This document shows positions 44,672-53,320 of a stretch of DNA of 64,000 nt, in pieces. The stretch is from contig CAUWBF010000005.1 of assembly GCA_963557785.1 (NCBI GenBank), forward strand, positions 43,955 to 107,954. Reading direction: 5' to 3'. Both the position numbers and the translations under genes were made by a program. The stretch comes from Merdicola sp963557785. Lineage in GTDB: Bacteria > Bacillota > Clostridia > TANB77 > CAG-508. Under the pieces are notes generated by a model. The model did no database searches. It saw nothing but the letters and a program-made list of their open reading frames with translations, and had not been told where the DNA came from. Position 1 is the first letter of the stretch. Each line of letters starts with the position of its first letter.

Positions 44672-45737
44672 AAACTCGTGGCACTCTTTCTGATATAGTA
44701 CTTATTATTTCATAGTTTATTGTATTACATTTTTCTGCTATTTCTTCAAGTGTAATATTTATATTATCCCAGATATATACATCATCTCCAACTTTTACAT
44801 TTTCAATGTTAGTTATATCAATCATACAGCTATCCATGCAAATATTTCCTATAACTTTAGCTTTCTTTCCTTTAATTATTACTTCTCCTTTATTTAGTAA
44901 ACATCTTCTAAATCCATCAGCATATCCAATTGGAATAGTTGCAATTTTCATTTTTGTCTGAGTTATAAATTTTCTTGAATAACTAATAGATTCATTTTTA
45001 TCTACTTCTTTAATAAAAGAAACTTTTGTTTTAAGTTTACAAATAGGTTCGATATTAATTTTCTCTTTTGTACCTTTAAAAGATTCATAACCATACATTA
45101 TTATTCCAGTTCTTACTAAATTTGAAACATCATCTTTAAAGTTTAATAAACCATTTGATGCTGATGAGTGAATATATACTATATTATCAAAATTTTCTTT
45201 TACAACTGAAACAGCTTCTTTAAACCTTTGCAATTGATATTTTGTATAATCTATATCATAATCCGCGGAAGATAAATGTGTATAAACACCTTCAACTTTT
45301 ATGTTAGGTAATTTTTTTATCTTTTGTATAAAGTTATTTAATTTATCTAATTGTATTCCTGTTCTATTCATACCAGTTTCTATCTCTAAATGAACTTTCA
45401 TTTTAGTATTAATATCTATATTATCTAGAAACTCTTCTGAACTTAATCCAATTGTAATATTATAGTTTATTATTTCTTGTAATTCATCTATCGAAGGTTG
45501 ATTTAATACAAAAATCTCTTTTGTATATCCTAACTTTCTAAGTTCAATTGCTTCATCTACAATAGCTACAGCAACTATATCAAATTCATTTATAATATCT
45601 ATTCTTTTATTTATATATGTTCCATAAGCATTTGCTTTAATAATAGGCATTATTTTTTTATTTCCAATATACTCTTTTATCAGACTAATATTTTTGTTGA
45701 ATCTATTTGTATCTACTTCCATAATGGTTGTTCTCAT
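44664..45737 (-). CDS. alr: Alanine racemase
   Basis: The PLP enzyme makes D-alanine for peptidoglycan. The 357-residue protein has the PLP lysine in IIKANAYG (Lys34), HLEIETGMNRTG (about 128-139), VRTGIIMYGY and the catalytic Tyr in SYSRKF. VTIPIGYADGFRR and CMDSCMIDI also match. AGGAG lies before the ATG. It is shortly downstream of the alpha/beta hydrolase gene, and an argH remnant follows. Confidence 0.93.
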   Translation of the reverse strand: MRTTIMEVDTNRFNKNISLIKEYIGNKKIMPIIKANAYGTYINKRIDIINEFDIVAVAIVDEAIELRKLGYTKEIFVLNQPSIDELQEIINYNITIGLSSEEFLDNIDINTKMKVHLEIETGMNRTGIQLDKLNNFIQKIKKLPNIKVEGVYTHLSSADYDIDYTKYQLQRFKEAVSVVKENFDNIVYIHSSASNGLLNFKDDVSNLVRTGIIMYGYESFKGTKEKINIEPICKLKTKVSFIKEVDKNESISYSRKFITQTKMKIATIPIGYADGFRRCLLNKGEVIIKGKKAKVIGNICMDSCMIDITNIENVKVGDDVYIWDNINITLEEIAEKCNTINYEIISTISERVPRVFK

Positions 45738-45769
45738 TTTAGTATTCTCCTATGTAAATCAATATTTTT

Positions 45770-46774
45770 CTAAATATTTGCTAAAAATTCAAATATTTTA
45801 TTATAATATGTTTCTGGTTCCTTGTATTTAGATTCTGTATGTCCTGCATCATGTATTATAATTTTATCTTTTTTGCAATTTGCTACTTTGTATAATTCTT
45901 CACACATATATTCAGGCACAAAATCATCTGCGTCGCCATGAATAAACAAAATTGGAATTGTTGACTTTTTTACTTGTTCTACGGCTGAAGCTTCTTTTAT
46001 GTCATATTTTGCTCTAATATTTGCAACTATTTCAAACATATTTAATACTGGAAACGATGGTAAGTTAAATCTTGCTCTTGCTTCTGATGCAAATATATCC
46101 CATACAGAAGTATATCCACTATCTTCTATTATTGCTTTTACGTTATTTGGAAGTTCATCTCCTGATGCCATTAATACTGTTGCTGCTCCCATTGAAGATC
46201 CATGTAATACTATTTCTGCATTGTTATTTTGTTCAATGATTAAATTTATCCAACATTTTAAGTCATCTTTATCTAGCCATCCCATTCCAATATATTCTCC
46301 TTCACTCTCATTAGATGCTCTCATACTTGGAATTAAAATATTATATCCTTTTTCTGAAAAGTGCATTCCTATTGAAAGAACTGATTCTGGAGTAGAATGA
46401 TATCCATGTAAAACAATTGCCCATTTATCACTTTGTTCTTTAGCTAAATATTCTGTACCTCTTAATACAATATCATCTTCGGCTTTAACTTCAACTTTTT
46501 TGTTTTCAATGGTTTCTAACCATTCATCTGCAAGTTCTTTTTCAATTCTTCTATTTTCTTCTATAATTCTTTTGACTTCATTATCAATACTTGCTACTTC
46601 TATTGCTTCAGTGTTTTTTACTTCTCTATCTCCACCATTCCCTGTTCTTAATATTGCATAGTTCACAAAATAATTTCCAATTCCTATTGTAGCAATTATA
46701 CTAATTATAGCTATACTCAAAACTGTAATTAGTAATATTTTTAAAATTTTTGTTCTTTTATTTGTTTGTTCCAT
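45770..46774 (-). CDS. Membrane-anchored alpha/beta hydrolase
   Basis: This 334-residue protein has an N-terminal membrane helix (about 9-35), a charged linker, and an alpha/beta-hydrolase domain. VLHGYHSTPES is the oxyanion region (about 122-132). Ser194 in GSSMGAA is the nucleophile, and Asp and His lie in HGDADDFVP and HDAGHTES. It resembles YqkD-type hydrolases; the substrate is not known. It is the last chromosomal gene before the accessory island. Confidence 0.8.
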   Translation of the reverse strand: MEQTNKRTKILKILLITVLSIAIISIIATIGIGNYFVNYAILRTGNGGDREVKNTEAIEVASIDNEVKRIIEENRRIEKELADEWLETIENKKVEVKAEDDIVLRGTEYLAKEQSDKWAIVLHGYHSTPESVLSIGMHFSEKGYNILIPSMRASNESEGEYIGMGWLDKDDLKCWINLIIEQNNNAEIVLHGSSMGAATVLMASGDELPNNVKAIIEDSGYTSVWDIFASEARARFNLPSFPVLNMFEIVANIRAKYDIKEASAVEQVKKSTIPILFIHGDADDFVPEYMCEELYKVANCKKDKIIIHDAGHTESKYKEPETYYNKIFEFLANI

Positions 46775-46880
46775 TTTAATTACCTTTCATGTATTTTTTA
46801 TTTTCAATTATTATATTAACATAGTAAAAAATAATTATCAATTCTATAAATATACTTATTTTGTAATTTTAAATCAAAAT

Positions 46881-46922
46881 AAAACTCTTGAAAGTTCTAT
46901 TTTTATAGCTTTCAAGAGTTTT
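46881..46922 (-). terminator. Terminator upstream of the alpha/beta hydrolase, probable end of the island transcripts
   Basis: AAAACTCTTGAAAG pairs with CTTTCAAGAGTTTT around a 14-base loop. On the minus strand it lies 138 bases beyond the OLD gene stop. Between the two is a small GC-richer stretch (46934-46970) without a matched repeat. Confidence 0.7.
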
Positions 46923-47059
46923 TATAATATTTTGGCTCGTTTAGCACTTCCGTGTGCGAAAAATATGAGCTTGTATTTATAATTGTATTTTATGTTTGAT
47001 TCTATGTTTATAATTTAACATAACTCATTATATAAATCAAGTAGTTTTGAAAAATTTAT

Positions 47060-49078
47060 TTACTCTAAAATATTTGACAATATTTCTTTGTATTCCTCAA
47101 TTTCCATATATTTATCAATTCCATACGTAGAAGCTAATTCTGCTATCTTATATGCTATAATACCTTTACCACTTATGTTAGAGAATTCTTCTCCAAAGTT
47201 TTCCTTTTTATAATAATCCTCCAGCTCTCCTTTTTTCATTATAAATATGCCATTTTTATACATATCCAGTATAAAATCAATAATTTCTTTTTTTATTTCT
47301 TGATCTAAATCTTTTAATTTACATTTTTCATGTATTCTATTTTTAAAAGTTGTCCATATCTCATCTAACTCATTATCATATTGTTTTTCTTTAACTATCT
47401 TGTCTAATATATTTACTAATGACTCCCAATCTCTACTTTCCATTTCTTTCTTAATCTTTTTATTGTTCTTTAATGTTTCTTGTAGTTTTGTTCTTATTTC
47501 TCCTAGTTTATGTTTTTCATCATCATTAAGTAAACTATCTATTCCTCTATTAATAATATCATAATCTGCAATAATATAATTTTTTATTTTTAATTCATTC
47601 AATACTTTTCTATATATATCAAAATAAGTTTTTCCTCCGACCTTTATAATAGAAATATCATTATTATTTAAGATATTCTTTCCATATATATTTTTTACAA
47701 TTTCAGGAATAAGTATTTGTTCTTCTCCTTCAACCAAAATTACTTTTTCGGCAAAAAACATTTCTGCATTTTTATGTTGTAATTCTATCTTTAGCTTTTG
47801 TAGTTCTTTTCCGTCTCCATAATTTTCTTTAACTATTCTACTTTTCTTAGTTCCATTAGTAGTTTTTCTTATAACATTGATATTCTCAATATCTATATTA
47901 TGTATAAATTCTTCAGAGTGTGTTGTAATAATAATTTGATTTTTATTATCTTCAATAAAATCATTCAATATATCTGACAACATTCTTTTAGCATGAGGAT
48001 GCAGAAAAAGCTCTGGTTCTTCCAAAATAAGTAGAGATGACTGATTAAATACTTTGCAATAAAATTTAAATAATTCAATCATAATAAGACTTTGTAGTCC
48101 ACTGCCTTTATTTTCCAATGGTGTTTCAATGCCATCATTAACAGATAGCCTTATATTTTTATAATAATCTTCGCTTTTACTTTCTAACATATTTATATCT
48201 ATCTTTACATCCATTAATGTCAATGTTTTTTTTAGTTGCATATTAATATCATTCTTTAACTCTCCATATACTTTCCCTATAGTTTCTTTCAGCTCATCTG
48301 AAGCTTGTTGTATTGCTACTTGATGTTCTGGATTACATGAATCTTCCCATTTTTTTTGTAATAATTTACCATACCATGTCCACTTAGTTATTTTTAATGT
48401 TGATTCTGTTGATCTAAATGCTGGTATTAACAAACTAGTCATTAAAGTCGCTTTTATATTTGGATTTATATATAACATTCTATAATATTTATCTACTTTC
48501 TTATCAGGAAATAAAGGTCCCATACTTAGTTCTTCTTTAATAATTATATTATATATGTTAATATCTTCATCTTTATTATAATATTTATATATCCAAATCT
48601 TTTTTGTTTTATCAAAAATTTCTTTTAAATCTTCTTTTTTCTTCCAAACTAATAAATTAGTTCCTCTAAAATTAAACAAATCTGGATATTTTTCTTTTAG
48701 CTCATCATCATCTTTAAGTAGCCATTCATTGTCAAAATCTTTATCATCTTCATTAAAATAATCTGATATATCAATTAATCCTGTACTTTTCTTTATATTT
48801 TCTAATAAAGAATAGTCTAAATCATTTATTTCATCAATTTCAGCTACTATTTTAAAGTTTCTTTCTAGCTTATCTTGTTCATTAGAATAAAAAATCTTAT
48901 CTTCGTAAGAAGTAGTGTTATATTTATCTCCAAGAATTTCATTCAAAGCCGAAACTATATTACTTTTACCAGCATTATTTTTTCCAACAAGAACATTTAT
49001 CCCTTTATTAAATATGAATGTTTCATCTTTTATACTTTTATAATTTTTTATAATCAGCTTACTAATATACAAGTTCAT
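47060..49078 (-). CDS. OLD-family ATP-dependent nuclease
   Basis: The 672-residue protein is an SMC/ABC-type ATPase joined to a TOPRIM nuclease. Walker A GKNNAGKSN is at 33-41. The signature stretch precedes LLILEEPELFLHPHAK, Walker B with catalytic Glu. IIITTHSEEFI is the switch. The TOPRIM core has VILVEGEEQILI (the Glu), then IIKVGGKTYFD and YIIADYDII (the Asp pair). OLD proteins of phage P2 block phage lambda and rec mutants. No UvrD-like helicase follows, so it is not a Gabija pair but a class 1 OLD. It lies 26 bases behind the methyltransferase gene. Confidence 0.88.
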   Translation of the reverse strand: MNLYISKLIIKNYKSIKDETFIFNKGINVLVGKNNAGKSNIVSALNEILGDKYNTTSYEDKIFYSNEQDKLERNFKIVAEIDEINDLDYSLLENIKKSTGLIDISDYFNEDDKDFDNEWLLKDDDELKEKYPDLFNFRGTNLLVWKKKEDLKEIFDKTKKIWIYKYYNKDEDINIYNIIIKEELSMGPLFPDKKVDKYYRMLYINPNIKATLMTSLLIPAFRSTESTLKITKWTWYGKLLQKKWEDSCNPEHQVAIQQASDELKETIGKVYGELKNDINMQLKKTLTLMDVKIDINMLESKSEDYYKNIRLSVNDGIETPLENKGSGLQSLIMIELFKFYCKVFNQSSLLILEEPELFLHPHAKRMLSDILNDFIEDNKNQIIITTHSEEFIHNIDIENINVIRKTTNGTKKSRIVKENYGDGKELQKLKIELQHKNAEMFFAEKVILVEGEEQILIPEIVKNIYGKNILNNNDISIIKVGGKTYFDIYRKVLNELKIKNYIIADYDIINRGIDSLLNDDEKHKLGEIRTKLQETLKNNKKIKKEMESRDWESLVNILDKIVKEKQYDNELDEIWTTFKNRIHEKCKLKDLDQEIKKEIIDFILDMYKNGIFIMKKGELEDYYKKENFGEEFSNISGKGIIAYKIAELASTYGIDKYMEIEEYKEILSNILE

Positions 49079-49104
49079 CCACCTTTCTTATCTTTTCAGT
49101 ATTT

Positions 49105-51066
49105 TTAATAATTCGTTATTAAAACTTCTTTGGTAATCTGATTTTTATCTTTCAAATGATAATTTGAATTGCTATAGTTATAATTTAAGTTATGTATATT
49201 ATATTGATTTTCTATAGCCCAATCAATTAATATCTCATTCTTTAGTCCTTTATGTTCTGTTACATTTGAAAGTGCAAATTTTATCCCATGTTTATTTACT
49301 TTATTTAGATATTCCAATAGTTCTTTTTCTTTATTTTCATTCCAACCATCATTTTCATTATAACTTGCATCTCCTAAGTAATATGGTGGATCAAAATAAC
49401 AGAAATCGTTGCTAGTTAAAGAATTAAGTTCAAACTTTTTGTAATCTGTATTTATGAAAGATATATTTTTTACAACAAGTTTTCTACAAAATTCTAATAA
49501 ATTTTTTCTAATAGAGCTATTAAAATCCCTTTTACCAACAGGCATATTATATTCGCCATTACTATTAAATCTAATTTGATGATTAAATGCATAAATTACT
49601 AAGGTTAAAAACATAAAATCTCTTTCAGTAGAGTCTTTCATGTTATTGTAGTCTTTTCTCAATTTCAAATAGTATTGTTTATTATATTTTCCTAATCCAG
49701 ATGAACTATCTTCTCCATAAAATTCATAACCATTTTTATATGTATTACTTAGATTATATTTTTCTATAATAGAATCTAATTTATTTACAATATCCATATA
49801 ATCGTAATTTTTAAATAACTCTAATATTCTAATTAAGTTAGTTTCTTTATCTATTGCAATTATTTTTTTTGCATTACTATTAACGGCAACATTTGCTCCT
49901 CCACAAAAGAAATCAACAAATGTATCAATTTCTTTTGGAAATATACTATCAAACTGAGGTAAAAGTTTAAATTTTCCACCAGTATAATTTAAAGGAGATT
50001 TTGCAAAGCTGTTATTGTCTTTCAATTGAATTTGACTTTCTTCACAAACCTCTGCTGTTTCGCATAAAAATAATCTTTCCTTATGGTCAACTGATACACT
50101 CTTTCCAGTTGTAAAATTATTAAATGCCTGTTCAAACACTTGAACTTTGCCTTTTTTTTCTAATATTTGCTTAATTTGTAAATCTGATATTTTTGCATTA
50201 CTACGACTATTAGATTTATCTCCCGTATTATTATAAGAAACTAATATATATTTACAATTACAATTTTTTATTAATTCATCAAATGCTTCAACAGCTTTAT
50301 TAGTGCAATATCTGCTTTTCAACTTTGTTCTATCCATTTTTTTTGCAACACCATAAACTTTAGGTTTATTCCATACAGCAACATTTTCTAATAAATGATA
50401 TGCATCACAGTATTGTCTTGAATTATATGGTGGATCTATATATACTAAGTCAGCTTTTACACTTTTAATAAATTCATTTGCATCTAAATTACTTATATGT
50501 GATTTTTTTTCACCTTTTTCAGAAACATCAAGCATATACATAAAAAACTTATCTTCTATATTTTTTATTTTACGGTATGCATCATAATGTCCTACAGTAT
50601 TCGCAACTCTATCCATTGAATATATAAGACTTGCAATCAATATGCATTTTTCCCTCTCATTGATTTCTTGCTTTTTGAATTTATCTTCAATATTTTCTCT
50701 AATATATCCAATTTTCTTGCAATCTTTACTACTGAAATATGTATCACTAAAATTTTTTGAAAAATAGTTTTCTTCATTTATTTCAATATCATTATAATTA
50801 TTAATTATTTTTTCAAGCTTTTTTATATCAGCCTTTGTAGGCTCATAAAATGCTTTATAACTATAGCAATTTGATTTTAAATAATCATTAAAGTAAACTT
50901 CTTTACCATTTTTTAAAAATAAGCTACCTACTACACCCGTTCCAGCAAATACATCTACTACTGATTTTACATCTTTACAATGCTTATTTACTGTATCTTC
51001 TATAAAATTTAATAATTTATATTTACTACCTAAAAATCTTCTATTATTTATCTCTAGTTTTCTCAT
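49105..51066 (-). CDS. Fused two-domain adenine-N6 DNA methyltransferase
   Basis: The 653-residue protein carries two D12-class catalytic halves. The first starts RRFLGSKYKL, has the SAM-binding DVFAGTGVVG (38-47) and the catalytic DPPYNSRQY (about 210). The second starts with NYTGGKFKLLPQ, has DFFCGGANVAV (about 388) and CYFDPPYYLGD (about 557). Such a fusion, as in M.FokI, methylates both strands of a non-palindromic site. It follows the AlwI-family endonuclease gene with its own promoter, so it is the modification partner of a type IIS system. Confidence 0.88.
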   Translation of the reverse strand: MRKLEINNRRFLGSKYKLLNFIEDTVNKHCKDVKSVVDVFAGTGVVGSLFLKNGKEVYFNDYLKSNCYSYKAFYEPTKADIKKLEKIINNYNDIEINEENYFSKNFSDTYFSSKDCKKIGYIRENIEDKFKKQEINEREKCILIASLIYSMDRVANTVGHYDAYRKIKNIEDKFFMYMLDVSEKGEKKSHISNLDANEFIKSVKADLVYIDPPYNSRQYCDAYHLLENVAVWNKPKVYGVAKKMDRTKLKSRYCTNKAVEAFDELIKNCNCKYILVSYNNTGDKSNSRSNAKISDLQIKQILEKKGKVQVFEQAFNNFTTGKSVSVDHKERLFLCETAEVCEESQIQLKDNNSFAKSPLNYTGGKFKLLPQFDSIFPKEIDTFVDFFCGGANVAVNSNAKKIIAIDKETNLIRILELFKNYDYMDIVNKLDSIIEKYNLSNTYKNGYEFYGEDSSSGLGKYNKQYYLKLRKDYNNMKDSTERDFMFLTLVIYAFNHQIRFNSNGEYNMPVGKRDFNSSIRKNLLEFCRKLVVKNISFINTDYKKFELNSLTSNDFCYFDPPYYLGDASYNENDGWNENKEKELLEYLNKVNKHGIKFALSNVTEHKGLKNEILIDWAIENQYNIHNLNYNYSNSNYHLKDKNQITKEVLITNY

Positions 51067-51106
51067 AATATATCATTTCCTTTCAAGGCATCTAATGCAC
51101 ACTGAA

Positions 51107-51135
51107 ATTATAACAATAAAAAAAGAGTTTTTCAA
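51107..51135 (-). promoter_or_regulatory. Sigma-A-type promoter of the methyltransferase gene
   Basis: TTGAAA (51135-51130) and TATAAT (51112-51107), with 17 bases between, lie in the 77-base gap. The -35 box sits in the loop and the second arm of the terminator at 51121-51142. Confidence 0.6.
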
Positions 51136-51142
51136 CTCTTTT
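51121..51142 (-). terminator. Terminator after the restriction gene
   Basis: AAAAGAGTT pairs with AACTCTTTT around a 4-base loop, with a T-run behind it on the minus strand, directly after the endonuclease stop. Confidence 0.7.
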
Positions 51143-51143
51143 T

Positions 51144-53138
51144 CTATAAATTATTAACTTTATTTTTTATCAGTTTTTCATACCACTCTAAATCGTTGAT
51201 TTCTGTATCTTTATAAGCAGTTTCAAATATTCCATACAACTTTGAGTATTGTACTTTTACATTAATTAATTTTATTATATCTTGAATAGAAAGGGAAATT
51301 ATCTTTAATCCAGTCTTTACAGAGTTTTTGCCTCTAAATTGATAATTCTTTCTAGATCTAAAATCACTTAGAACTTCTTCTTGTAATATATTTGCTACAA
51401 AAACTGCATATGTATCATCATTATCATTTTCTTGAATTTCTCTCATTAAATGTCTAGATACAGGTTCCATTTCATTTTTCCTTTGAGATGTTGATTCCGT
51501 TAATGTTGCTTCCAATAAAACTTTATGCTCTGGATATTCCTCGTTTCTATTATATTCATACACAATATCAGCAGTTCCTCCTGCAGCATGAGTCTTTGGT
51601 AATAAATTTGCATCCAAACTTAGTTTCATATATTCTAAAATATTACCGCTTCTATTACTAAATCTATACCATGTTATTCCTAAAATATATTCAAAAATTG
51701 TTGGTATATCTGAATTCCAGTCAGCATATTCGTTAATTGCATTTCTATCATTTCTTTCAATATCATTAAACAACTTAATAAGTTGATTTTCGCTAAATTT
51801 AGTATCAATTAATTCATTGAATCTTCTTAGTTTCTCATCTTCAATAAATGTCTTAATACTATCTTTACTTACAACTTTGTCTGGATAATCAGCTTGAATT
51901 TGTATTATAACATCATCAACATTTATATCAAGGCAATTATATATCTTATTAAATTCTATATCTTCTAAAATGAAATTATTATATTCTTCTTTACTTAAAA
52001 TTGGTGTATTTACTATTTCTTTTGATATATTTAAAAAGAAATATTTAGGAAATACATCTAATTCTATTTTATCATCATCAAAGATAACAATATCAGCTAA
52101 AGAAATATATCTTTTATTTAAATCAGCATAATCTTCTAATGTAGCTTTCCATTTTGCAGTATGCATTACCTTAAAAAATTCTATAGCATATTCCTTCTTA
52201 TCATTAAAATTAAATAAAGGTATTTCTTTAATTTCTTCTAAATATTCTTCTGTTAGCATTCTTGGAGAATATCTAAGGTAATCTTTCCAATATTTAGCAA
52301 CCTTTGAATTTTTCTTTGTTTGTTCTTTTATAAATGCCATTATAGTATCTAATGCTTCTTCATCAAATTCTCTTTGTGATATTTCATATAAATTATTAAA
52401 GAATTTATACATTGGTTCTACATACTTTGTTCCTTTTCTACCCATATCTATAATAGAAAATTCTTCAATATCTTTTATTCCATTTTCTTTTATAAATTGA
52501 ATAGCAGACTTATAATTTAACATATTATTCATCTTATCTTGAATAATATCTTCAATTGTCTTCTTGTTATCTCTAAAAATTCTTATATTTTCTAACATCA
52601 AATCTGTATACTCTCTATTAGTAGCTAATGGCAAAATGTAGGTAAATTCATCTTTTGATAAATACTTTAATTCTGCTAAAAAATATAATAAAACTGCAAA
52701 TGGTTTTACATTGATACCATTATCAGTAACTTGAAGTTTTAATAATTGTTTTAAATAAATATAACTATCCTTATTTATGTTGAATATATTATCTCCCTTA
52801 AAATCTTCTTTTTCTACTATATCAACAATTTTTTGACCTATATCAGATATATGCCTATTATCATCTATTACACCAATTTGAACTAGTCCAGATGTTTTTT
52901 GTCTAGCATCTTTTGATTTATTATTAGCTTCGCCTGTAATAAATTCTTTTTGTAGCATTTTATTATAGTATTCTTCTTGAATAGAATCATTGCCATTCCA
53001 ATTTATTTCAGGATTTTCATTCCATAATTCTTTTAATATTTGAAGTTGTCTTTCAATTTTAAAATTTAAGTCTTTTACTCTAAAGCTAGTAGTACCTAAA
53101 CTCCAACAATAACTTTGAAATTTAATATCTTCTAACAT
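51144..53138 (-). CDS. AlwI-family type IIS restriction endonuclease
   Basis: From the ATG at 53138 (MLEDIKFQSYCWSLGTTSFR), which has AAGGAG upstream, the protein is 664 residues. Early features shared with AlwI, PleI and BstNBI relatives are WSLGTTSFRVKDLN and KDARQKTSGLVQIGVI. The DNA-cutting region is near residues 540-575, with GGTADIVYEYN and VLLEATLTEST, giving an Asp then Glu-x-Thr arrangement as in PD-(D/E)xK nucleases. The recognition sequence cannot be read, but family members cut a few bases beyond 5-base asymmetric sites. It has its own promoter. Confidence 0.82.
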   Translation of the reverse strand: MLEDIKFQSYCWSLGTTSFRVKDLNFKIERQLQILKELWNENPEINWNGNDSIQEEYYNKMLQKEFITGEANNKSKDARQKTSGLVQIGVIDDNRHISDIGQKIVDIVEKEDFKGDNIFNINKDSYIYLKQLLKLQVTDNGINVKPFAVLLYFLAELKYLSKDEFTYILPLATNREYTDLMLENIRIFRDNKKTIEDIIQDKMNNMLNYKSAIQFIKENGIKDIEEFSIIDMGRKGTKYVEPMYKFFNNLYEISQREFDEEALDTIMAFIKEQTKKNSKVAKYWKDYLRYSPRMLTEEYLEEIKEIPLFNFNDKKEYAIEFFKVMHTAKWKATLEDYADLNKRYISLADIVIFDDDKIELDVFPKYFFLNISKEIVNTPILSKEEYNNFILEDIEFNKIYNCLDINVDDVIIQIQADYPDKVVSKDSIKTFIEDEKLRRFNELIDTKFSENQLIKLFNDIERNDRNAINEYADWNSDIPTIFEYILGITWYRFSNRSGNILEYMKLSLDANLLPKTHAAGGTADIVYEYNRNEEYPEHKVLLEATLTESTSQRKNEMEPVSRHLMREIQENDNDDTYAVFVANILQEEVLSDFRSRKNYQFRGKNSVKTGLKIISLSIQDIIKLINVKVQYSKLYGIFETAYKDTEINDLEWYEKLIKNKVNNL

Positions 53139-53177
53139 AAAGCAATCACTCCTTATATTTAACATTTTTCATTCGTT

Positions 53178-53206
53178 ATTATATCAAAATAGTGCTTAAT
53201 TTACAA
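53178..53206 (-). promoter_or_regulatory. Sigma-A-type promoter of the restriction gene
   Basis: TTGTAA (53206-53201) and TATAAT (53183-53178) with a 17-base spacer. Confidence 0.6.
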
Positions 53207-53270
53207 TCTTTTACGCCATCTTTTTCATTCTGTCGACTAATTATGATAATTTTGAATTTTCTAACTGAAA

Positions 53271-53296
53271 AGAAGCTGATATTTCTATCAACTTCT
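53271..53296 (-). terminator. Terminator after the 737-residue protein gene
   Basis: AGAAGTTGATA pairs with TATCAGCTTCT with one G-U pair and a 4-base loop, 25 bases past the stop. It insulates the gene from the restriction operon. Confidence 0.65.
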
Positions 53297-53320
53297 AATA
53301 TTTTTATTATTATAATATAA

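Noticed and set aside
46934..46970. GC-richer stretch with GCTC...GAGC and GCAC...GTGTGC as the left attachment site
   Set aside because: No matching sequence was found near the right end, so it cannot be called.
47060..53138. Gabija-type or other OLD-plus-helicase defence system
   Set aside because: No UvrD-like helicase lies next to the OLD gene; neighbours are restriction genes.
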